A stretch of 64,000 nt of DNA, taken from the NCBI GenBank assembly GCA_964036045.1, contig OZ038382.1, forward strand, positions 109,514,578 through 109,578,577, in the 5' to 3' direction. Source of the stretch: Eutreptiella sp. 'Long Island Sound 2002' (Eukaryota > Euglenozoa > Euglenophyceae > Eutreptiales > Eutreptiaceae). Made by a program: the position numbers and the translations under genes. Positions 56,820-64,000 of this stretch are shown piece after piece. Position 1 is the first letter of the stretch; the number at the start of each line of letters is the position of its first letter. The notes under the pieces are model-generated. The model was not told the origin of the DNA and ran no database searches. It saw only the letters and a program-made list of their open reading frames with translations.

Positions 56820-57645
56820 GGGTAGCACACAAAAACGCACCACAGCAACAGGCAACGGCAACAGCACAGACCAGAACGAGCAGCAGTACGCAAGAGCAGC
56901 AGTGCAGCGCGGCACAGCGCCACACGCACAGCAGGACACCACAAAAAAAACAGGACGCACGGCACAGCCAGACAACAAGGGCAGCAGCAGGAGGGGGGGG
57001 GCGCCGGACAGCACGGCAAAAGCAGCAAAGCGGGGCACGGCACAGTGGTACACCAGACGACGTAGCGCATGACGACACTGCATAGCGCCAAAGAAAACAC
57101 TACAGCGCACAACAACACACGACGGCACGACACAGGACGCCACAGCGCACCAAACAGCACACCGCACGACACCACCAGAAACCGTGCAGCCAATGACAGC
57201 ACAGCTCGGCAGCACACCAAACAGCAAGGCACCGCAACACCAGCACAGCACACCACAGCACAGAAAACACCGCAAACCACACAAAACAGCCCACACCGGA
57301 CTGCGGCACCAAGGAAGAAGACAAAAGACAGGGCACAACACCAAAAGCAACAAGGGGCGCGGCACAACCACACGACACAAGCACCAAACAGCACGAAGCA
57401 AAGCGCCGCGGCAAAGGAGGACGGCAGGGAAAACAACACAACGCGGAACAACCCAGCAGCAGGAGGAAACACCAGCAGCACGACACGACAAGGCGCGGTG
57501 CGGGACCCCCAACGGCACGCAGGCCGGCACAACACAACACAACAGCACACACACCAAGACAAAGGGCAAGCCGCGACACAGCACGGCGCACCACACCACA
57601 AAACACCAAGGGCAACAGTAGGCAGGGGGGGGGGGGGCACACCAC
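56820..57645 (-). repeat. Composite repeat arrays, truncated - copy
   Basis: A CACAGCA/ACAACACC-rich block on + (GTGCTGT on -) that aligns for several hundred bases with 42380-43190 (for example accacagcaacaggcaacgg, gcacaccagacgacgtagcg-like, and caagacaaagggcaagccgc). It has neither tail, link nor satellite. It joins the reversed LINE fragment at 56820 and the + strand LINE at about 57645. Confidence 0.7.
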
Positions 57646-58725
57646 AGGGCGTGCCAAGGCCACCTACTACAGAGCCCGGGGGAGGCTTGTCTTGATCCCC
57701 TCGGCCCTGGGGGCCCAACAGCTCCGCAATGCCGACTGGAAAGGCTGGAGTGCCTCGTGGGTCAGCCATGTCCAGGCTCTCAAGCCTGCCAAACCGGTTA
57801 GTTTCAAGGTCCTGGGTGCACGAGCCCCGGCCCTGCGCGAATGGGTACTCCTCAGGCTCACTGGTGAGCGACCGGCAGGGATCCCTTCCCTGACCACGGT
57901 CTGGGCCTCATTGAGCGAGACCTGTGAACGGTCCAAAGGGCAACTAGCAACTCGGCGCGAAGCCGCAGCCCCAACGACGGGCCCACTCCTGCAGAGCTGG
58001 AGTCGAAGCCGGAGAACCCCAGCCCCTCGCAGTCCCAGAAGTGAGGGCACGCCGGAGGACGTCCACGCCGTAGTGTACCTCTGGCTCAATGTCCAGGGCC
58101 GGTACCTACGACAGTGCCTCCTGGCGCAGGCCCTGCACATGGCAGCGCGCCGCCCCAACCTCCTTATGCTGGCTGAGGGCCAGACCCCGGCAGGCCCTGA
58201 GGACCCAGCCTTCCAGGACTACGCCCGGCACGTCGTGCTTCCTGCCCAAGGCAAGACGGGGGCGGGCCTGGAAGTGTATTTCCGCGCCGGGACAACTACC
58301 TGGGCATCCCTCCTCTGGAGCACCGAGGATGCAAACGCGCTCCTCATGGAGGTCCTCACCCCATGGGGTTGGCATCATGTGCTGGCGGCCCATGCCCCCC
58401 GAATCAGCATAGGAGTGGAGCCTTATGTGAGATGGTGGGCCACCATCTGACGGGAGGTCACCTGCCTGGTCAACCCGACAACTGTCCTTGTTGTCACAGA
58501 CACCAACTCGGCGGCCCGGCCAGCAGATCGGTGGACCCTGCGCCCCGAGGATACGGGCTACCGCACGTTCCTTATGGCCTTCAACCTCAGAGACTTGGTG
58601 GACCTTCACCCGGTCCCGCAGGGTACGTACTCCTGCTTCCAGGGAGCCGCGCGGTCCCGCATCGACCTGATCGCCTACCACAGCGAGGCGCAGTTCACCA
58701 CCGCCTCGTACCACTACTGTCCAGT
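57646..58725 (+). pseudogene. Second LINE: N-terminal region and endonuclease domain
   Basis: Frame 2 from 57692 gives a globular N-terminal stretch (WSASWVSHVQALKPAKPVSF and RAPALREWVLLRLTGERPAG), a short linker, then an endonuclease-like domain. That domain reads VVYLWLNVQGRYLRQCLLAQ, NLLMLAEGQTPAG, a TGA at 58448-58450, then VLVVTDTNSAARP and SRIDLIAYHSEAQF. The usual GDFN motif appears as TDTN, and the catalytic Glu position holds AEGQ. S-R-I-D-L is canonical. The domain order is that of LINE ORF2, but the sequence differs strongly from the large LINE, so it is another clade. Decayed by at least one stop and by an indel near 58725. Confidence 0.6.
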
Positions 58726-59670
58726 ACCCTCCTCTCGGACCACCACATCCCCCTCCTCTTCACCGCCGCATTCCCCCTGATCCGGCTGGACAAGCCCTGC
58801 CCCCATACCGTCTTTCGCACCCCGGAGTACCATTTGGGCCGGGTGGCCCTGTCCCCGGCAGAAACGGCCAACTTCCAGGGCTCGGTGCTCCGCAAGAGAG
58901 CCCTAGACCCCCAGCTTGCCCCGGAACGATGGCTAAAGGGCTTGCAATGGGCCATCTACGACTGGCCCCCCCGCTACGGGCAGGGTCCGGGCACTCCGCT
59001 TTCGGCATTAGCGCCTTTGGGTGCGCCCGGCAGAGCAGGATCCCCCCTCGAGAGCTCCCCAGCAACCCTTCCCGGCGCGCAGCATGCTCCCCTCCGTAGG
59101 GCGCTTTACAGTGACAGCCCTAAGCATATTGGGCACCTCTGTGACGGCGGGACACGCCCCCAAAACGGAGCCTAGTGGCCTTGGGGGAAGCCCAGCGCCA
59201 GAAAGCCTCCGGGGGGTTAAACACAGGGCACTTCAACGCGTGCAAGAGACCCAAAACCTCAAGCTTTCCCTGGAGCAGTGGAGGGAGGTGCAACGGCGCA
59301 GCCGAGGCCCCCCTCACCCTATTTCAGAAGTCCCCCTGCACAGCAAGGCGCCCCTCATCCCCAGAGAGACTCTGTCTGCCCTGTACTTGATCCGCCTACG
59401 GCTCCAGGCCCATAGCTATCGGATTCAGGACAACCCCGACCGATGGGCCCACTTCCAGAAGTGCCTAGGGCTCTTGCCGCAACATGCCCCGCCGGCCCGC
59501 GGCGACTATGTCCAGCCCCGCCACCTCTGGGAGGTGCAGTGTGGAAGGGCCCGCGGCCCCGACCTACGCCTGCCCAAGGCGGACGTCTGCATCGGAAAAA
59601 GCCTGGTACCAGCACCGGACAGAGGCAGACAAGGTGACCCTGTGCGCTGTAGTGTGCAGCCCTAGGCCGC
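58726..59670 (+). pseudogene. Second LINE: end of endonuclease and linker to RT
   Basis: Frame 1 supplies the last endonuclease motif LSDHHIPLLFTAAFPL (Ser-Asp-His present) and FRTPEYHLGRVALSPAETAN. It continues as a basic/Trp-containing linker (RWLKGLQWAIYDWPPRYGQG). From about 59020 to 59665 several frames carry short plausible pieces (LQRVQETQNLKLSLEQWREV and ETLSALYLIRLRLQAHSYRI), implying further indels. No catalytic motif is expected in this linker. Confidence 0.5.
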
Positions 59671-60310
59671 ACCGTGGGAAGGCCGGGGCGGGTTACCCTG
59701 CTCCTGAAAAAGCCGGACCAGCCGGTGCAGGAGGAAAAACCTCCGGGGGATAACCATCTCTTCCCCCGTCTCCAAACTCGAGCCCACGGCCTTCTACGCC
59801 GTGGCAACGGCCATCTATGAGCGGGCCCTGAGGGGGCACCTGCCCCGTGGGGGGCATGCAGGGGATTTCCCTCCAGGAAGTAGTCCGCACGGTGCACATG
59901 AGGCTGGACCTGGCCAGAGTTCAGCACCGAATAGTGGACGTCCTGATCACAGATCTCGCCCAGTTCTTCGACGCGATCGCCCAGGACATTCACCCTATAG
60001 TGAGGGCCAGGGTGGGCCTGGGGGAGGCAGACCACCTCGCCACCCATACCGAGGGGTTCTCTTACAGTCTACCCCTGGGCCCCTGGTAGTTGCATACTCT
60101 GTCGCAGCTCTTGGGTACGCCCCCGGGAACGATCCAGGGGGTCCATGCAGGGGCGACGGCAGCGCTCCCATTCCTGCGGCTCATGGACATGGCGTACCGG
60201 TCTTCAGCGGTGGAGCCCTTCCGCTTCCCGGGGCTCAAGGGGGTGAACGACACCATCGTCTAATTGCAACAGGGCGAGTCCCGCCCTATACAAGGGGTCC
60301 TGCTGGATCA
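59671..60310 (+). pseudogene. Second LINE: reverse transcriptase fragment
   Basis: RT pieces in alternating frames: NLRGITISSPVSKLEPTAFY (frame 2), then from 59847 in frame 3 SLQEVVRTVHMRLDLARVQH and motif A VLITDLAQFFDAI (Asp 59952-59954, FD at 59967-59972). THTEGFSYSLPLGPW with a TAG at 60087-60089 follows, then motif-B-like GTIQGVHAGATAALPFL (about 60122-60172). Motif C (xADD) is not found; sense is lost after NDTIV and a TAA at 60261-60263. The FFD-type motif A and the LPLGPW segment are what I recall from dinoflagellate LINE-like RTs. The copy is 3'-truncated at about 60310. Confidence 0.6.
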
Positions 60311-61110
60311 GCGGATATACCAGTAGGGTATCCTGCGGTTGGAAGTAAGAAAAAGTGCTTTTCCAATGCTTTGAGTCATACTCTAGTTGTATTAGAGATG
60401 CACTGAGCATCCATGCATTTTTATCTTAGTATTGGTCCCACCAAAAGTGGTGATAACACATTTTGACCTATGGAACCAAACACCCAATCAGGATATGGAG
60501 TGGACCCCTTAATCCCCTTTCAATGTGGAGCAAATCATCTTTTCCTGAGTGACTGAGAACTGACATATCCAAGGCAGAGCCTATGAATTTATCTATGTTT
60601 TTCCATGAATTCTTAGCTATCCTAGTGGTATGCACCCTAGGGGGCTGGGCACCTCTTTTTGAGAGGTCCTGGGTTCAATTCCTGGTCAGCCTAGCTAAGT
60701 AGGAAGATCCCATGTGACATGGCAGTGACCTCATCGCCACATGCCCTGCCACCTCAGCACATATGGGACCCAAAACAAAGAGAGCACATCTCCTGAGATG
60801 GCACTATGGAGAGAGAGTGACCCTGGGGCAGTTTTCCAACCCTTTTCCAAAACATTTCAGCATTCCGATTTGACCTGAGTTGCAGTTTCTGTGAATATTC
60901 AATCATCTTTCACTGTTTACACTGCAGCCCTTCATGCTTTGATCCTGATTCTCTTCTCCTTGCACACTTCCGGCCTGGGTTATCCTGGATTCACTCTATT
61001 TCTGCAAACAAAAGGTTTTCATCTTCCAAAACAAACAGCAAGAAACCCTACAGCAACAGCAAGCAGCAGGAGAAGCAAAAACACAGTGCTGAAACCACTA
61101 TAAACTTTTC
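60311..61110 (+). mobile_element. Probable 5' LTR/upstream region of the right-hand retrotransposon
   Basis: About 800 bases of lower GC DNA without a convincing ORF end directly before a PBS-like motif at 61111. By position it should contain the 5' LTR, but the matching 3' LTR lies outside the window, so the LTR limits cannot be set. A tRNA-like segment (60611-60690) sits inside it, perhaps a nested SINE. Confidence 0.4.
60611..60690 (+). mobile_element. tRNA-derived SINE-like head
   Basis: An A-box-like tatcctagtggtatgc (60618-60633) is followed about 35 bases later by a B-box-like gggttcaattcc (about 60670-60681; consensus GGTTCGANTCC). The B-box is flanked by bases able to form a T-arm (ctggg/cctgg with two G-T pairs). 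The spacing is that of a pol III internal promoter. Acceptor and anticodon stems are poor, so it is not a functional tRNA. A degenerate SINE or tRNA relic is the better reading. The sequence ttagc before and gctaa after may be a short terminal pairing. Confidence 0.4.
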
Positions 61111-61124
61111 TGGTAGCAAGAGGC
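61111..61124 (+). promoter_or_regulatory. Primer-binding-site-like motif
   Basis: tggtagcaagaggc begins with TGG and stands about 100 bases before the gag ATG, the expected place for a tRNA-primed minus-strand start. The reversed element at 6.9 and 7.85 kb has the closely similar ccggtagcagaggc (on -), also just before its gag, which strengthens the assignment. The cognate tRNA (3' end complementary, ...gcctcttgctacca) was not identified. Confidence 0.45.
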
Positions 61125-61211
61125 AGCCTGTCCCTGCGCACCGGCAGCAACCCCGCGCCGTACATCCAGTGCGCCGAGTACGGGCATATATAAGCAGAAT
61201 GGCGAAAGAAG

Positions 61212-63686
61212 ATGGATCCAAGAAAGGAGGACGCCGACGTGAAGACAGCGCCAGCGCCTCAGGCACCGGCAAGGCCAGCACCTGGCGCTGTACCTTCGGC
61301 GGAGCCCTTACATGGGCCAGTGGATGGGGCGGAGGACTCCCTGCATGGACTCCAGACGGCCTTCGGGGCCCTGTCTGTCGAGGAGGTGGTCACCACTCAG
61401 CCTGTGAAGAGGAAGAGAGAGAGCGAGAAGGATGCTGGAGAAGGAGCAGACGAAGGAGAGGAGCAAGGGCAAGACCTGACGAATGTCCCTACCTTCGAAG
61501 GCGCACCAAGCGCTTCTGGCCTCCACGCATCACCCTCTCCTTTAACCACCACACTCCCAGCCGCTGCAACATCCACTTCCACAACCAACCCGCCTATGGC
61601 AGAGGGCACAGGCTTTACTGGCATGCCTCACTACCCCGCCTATGGTATGGGCCCACCTACCACTGCGCTCCTTGAGGCAACTACTGCCAGTGAGCCGGTG
61701 GCTTCCAGCTCTGCGCCGCGATGGTATGCGGCTGAATATCCCCATCCACTACCCGCTACTGGAACCTATGTGGATGTTCCTGGGTATGCACCTGGGTATG
61801 CACCCTTGAGTGGGCTGAGGAGAGGACCTGAGTCCCTTGGAGGCAGGAGTAGAGGATCGGGGAGATCCTCCAACAGCTCCCTGACGCGGTCGGAGATCAA
61901 CGAGGTGCTCCGAGGAGCCACTTCAAAAATCGTGGGAGACCTCACACAAGGGATCCGTGAGAAGCTGGAGCCCCTGATGATCCCGCCCCAAGTGTCACCT
62001 CGGTTGGAATGTCACCCCACCGAGTACAGGCTAACCACCTGGCGGCAGGGTTGACAAATACCCTGGGGAGCCTGAGGAGCAGACCGATGCCGACGCCTGC
62101 CGCTATTCTGAGGTGTCCTTTCGTGCCGAGAACGGCCCAGCCGCCCTACAGCCACGTGACGAACTCGACGAGGGCTGAGCTGGACCGGCTGGGGCTGACA
62201 GCCTTGAGGGCTATGGTGGACGTGGAGCCTTATGGCTCCAGTGATCTAGGCGGAGACCCCTCCGATGATGAGCCGCCATCGATGGATTCTTCTTCGCACT
62301 CAGATAACGATGACCCGGAGGACCCCGAGGACTCAAGGGGGAAGAAGAAGAAGAAGAAGAATAAGAAGACCCGACGCCCTGAGGGACGCAGGTCTCAGGA
62401 GGCGAAGACTATTGCCATCCCCAAAATCGTGGTGAACCTGCCTGAGTTCACAGGCAAGGACCTCAGGGAGTTCGCTGAGAACTTTGGTCGGTTCCTACGA
62501 TTGACCGGCCAGACCCGAGCTAGTGGGCGAGTGAAGTGCGATCTGCTCCTGCAGTGCTGCAAGACCAAGTACCTGGAGAAGCAGGTCAGGCAGATCGTGA
62601 CTAACTCCGCCACCTTTGCCGATGTGTTGGTTGCCCTGGAGAGGCAGTACCCGACCTACAAAACTGACCTCTCCATCAGGGCCGAGATCCAGAACCTGCC
62701 CGTGTTGCCCAACAACCCCAAAAAATGGCAGGGTCTCTGAGCTGTTGGCGGACCTGGATCACTGGGCTGGACGACTGACGCCCGGTTCCTACAGCAGCGA
62801 CGACCTGCTGTTCTGGTTGGTGGCCAAGCTCCCTCGAGAGCTATGGTACGAGTGCCGTTGGACAGCGGAGCGCAGAGCTAGATCCCTCCGCTACGAGGAT
62901 CTATGCGTGCTACTCCTGGAGCTGGCGCTGGAGAAGGAGAGCGACCAGCACTTGAACAACTACCGTCCTGGTGGTGGAGGTTCTGGAGGCAAAGGGTACC
63001 AAGGGTCCCGACCTGGGCAGGGGACTACCCCCAAACACGCCCACGCCCGTACCATGGAGAACGTGAAGGAGCTATGCTGGTGTGATGCCAGAGACGAGCA
63101 GGGCCACCTGCAGCACGCCTCTGACTGCGAGCAGCGGGACTGCTTCGTAGTTCAGGGGAAGCAGCAGGAGAAGAACACCGGCGCCAAAGCGAAGCTGCCG
63201 GATCATTACCGGTGCACCATCACGTGTGCATTCTGCGGTAAGCGGAAGCACTACGAGGATGAGTGCTACCATAAGCAACGCCTATCGGCGAAGCTTAAAG
63301 GTGAAGATCCTGGCAAAGGCTCAGGCAAAGGTGGAGGCAAAGGCAAAGGCAACGACTCTGGCAAGGGCAAGTCGAAAGGACGCGGTCAAGGGCAAGACAA
63401 AGGTCAAGGTGGACGAGGAGAAGGCGCTACCCGCCAGCCCGACAACAAGAACAACGACAAGAACGGAGACAACCCCAGCCCTAATCCAGGGGCGGACTCC
63501 GAGCCCTCTGGAGGGCAGTCTGGTCCTACCACACGCTCACAAACGCAGGCCCAGCAAGAACAAGGAGCCAAGCGTGAGCATGAAGGTGGTGATGACGGCA
63601 ACGCTAAGAAGAGGAGCCGTTTCATGAGGATGGCCCGCAAATTGCGGAACAAGGGGTTCGAGGTGACCTGTCCCGCGAAGTTCTGA
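61212..63686 (+). pseudogene. gag: LTR-retrotransposon gag (capsid/nucleocapsid polyprotein)
   Basis: Starting at ATG 61212 (frame 3; a shorter-lived upstream ATG at 61199 is in frame 2), the N-terminal ~270 residues are Pro/Ala/Ser-rich. An indel near 62040 moves sense to frame 2: an acidic then poly-Lys patch (62275-62370) and the conserved capsid-like domain (VVNLPEFTGKDLREFAENFG, KCDLLLQCCKTKYLEKQVRQ). One extra A in the run at about 62719-62724 returns sense to frame 3 (VSELLADLDHWAGRLTPGSY). The C-terminal part has a perfect C-x2-C-x4-H-x4-C knuckle (63225-63266) for RNA binding and a Gly/Lys-rich tail. It ends at TGA 63684-63686 and packages element RNA. It is broken only by two one-base shifts, so it is young or the shifts are sequencing errors. 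Confidence 0.85.
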
Positions 63687-64000
63687 CGGGGACGCTCTGG
63701 TGGCACCCAAGACCTGGTGTTTTGGGTACGTATCCGACTAGAGGGACGTGAATACCTGGGGGTACTGGATACTGGCGCCACAATATCTATAGTGGCCAAG
63801 AAAATTTTACCTTGTGGGAGCCTGAAGAACACCATGACCACCGCCGCTATACGCATGGGGGATGGACATGTGGTGCACAGCTGCGGGGACTGTGAAGTGG
63901 AGGTACCTATGGGCTCTCGAACTATCGCCCATCGGTTCTATGTGATGGACACTGAGGCCTTCGACTTTGTACTGGGTACTGATTTTCTCGTACAGCACTC
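63687..64000 (+). CDS. pro: Retropepsin, start of pol (partial, cut by window edge)
   Basis: Frame 3, the same frame as the end of gag, continues directly after the gag TGA for 104 codons to the window edge without another stop. GREYLGVLDTGATISIVAKK carries the aspartic protease D-T-G-A (Asp 63768-63770), and FDFVLGTDFL is the typical second hydrophobic-Gly motif of retropepsins. Retropepsin would cleave the Gag-Pol polyprotein. Because there is no ATG near the start and no frame change, expression would need readthrough of the TGA, whose next codon is CGG. RT, RNase H and integrase should follow outside the window. Confidence 0.85.

Noticed and set aside
61187-61194. TATA-like tatataag before the gag ATG
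   Set aside because: It lies downstream of the PBS-like motif, inside the leader, where an LTR promoter would not be. Dinoflagellates also rarely use canonical TATA boxes.
62715-62730. Programmed -1 frameshift at the A-run in gag
   Set aside because: The needed change is +1 relative to the upstream frame, and it lies within the conserved gag domain, not at a domain junction. One extra A (mutation or sequencing error) is more likely.

Overview
This 64-kb window looks like repeat-dense nuclear DNA of a dinoflagellate, probably a GC-rich one of the Prorocentrum/Symbiodiniales kind. The strongest evidence is the gag-protease segment at the right edge: its central domain, its CCHC knuckle and the lysine/glycine-rich tail resemble unnamed retrotransposon proteins I remember from dinoflagellate genomes. 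I could run no search, so this assignment rests on recognition. I see no rRNA, no intact tRNA, no bacterial-type operon, no CRISPR and no convincing single-copy host gene. Almost everything is mobile elements, their fragments, or tandem arrays.

Layout. 1-2.8 kb: GC-rich degenerate ORFs related to a LINE ORF1. 2.8-4.7 kb: G/C homopolymer-rich DNA without a gene. 4.9-5.8 kb: a module that recurs at 11.7-12.6 kb. 5.8-8.3 kb: a reversed, truncated LTR-retrotransposon with duplicated LTR/leader. 8.3-13.2 kb: a head module, a 66-bp satellite, a 209-bp tandem array, the second module copy, and more 66-bp satellite. 13.2-14.8 kb: strand-biased A/C low-complexity DNA.

15.2-34.8 kb is the centrepiece: a very long non-LTR (LINE-like) element on the + strand. 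It holds a long multi-part ORF1 region, an apurinic-type endonuclease, a reverse transcriptase with FADD, an RNase H, and a CxC...H...C finger. A third ORF overlaps ORF2 by 20 nt and carries a RING-like finger, long disordered linkers and a possible Ulp1-like C-terminal domain. Two AT-richer insertions (about 16.83-18.57 and 23.29-24.69 kb) interrupt it. The element is broken mostly by in-frame stop codons and a few frameshifts. It is followed by 762-bp and about 370-bp tandem duplications to 36.6 kb.

37.1-57.6 kb is a patchwork of copies, in both orientations, of one composite repeat family. The fullest copy runs on the - strand at 48.9-54.8 kb (head, 66-bp satellite, GC-rich link, CT/GT-rich arrays, AT-rich tail). 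Together with the + copy at 37.1-41.8 kb it forms a large inverted repeat. Between and beyond the copies lie reversed fragments of another LINE-type accessory ORF (45.5-48.7 and 54.8-56.8 kb) and an isolated LTR fragment (41.9-42.2 kb).

57.6-60.3 kb is a second, heavily decayed LINE of a different clade (endonuclease plus RT). A tRNA-derived SINE-like head lies at 60.6 kb. From about 61.1 kb to the edge is an LTR-retrotransposon: primer-binding-site-like motif, gag with two frameshifts, then retropepsin in the same frame as gag behind a single TGA in the context TGA-CGG. Stop codons inside otherwise conserved frames mean that nearly all these elements are probably non-functional copies. The gag-protease junction is the exception that may be a real readthrough signal.
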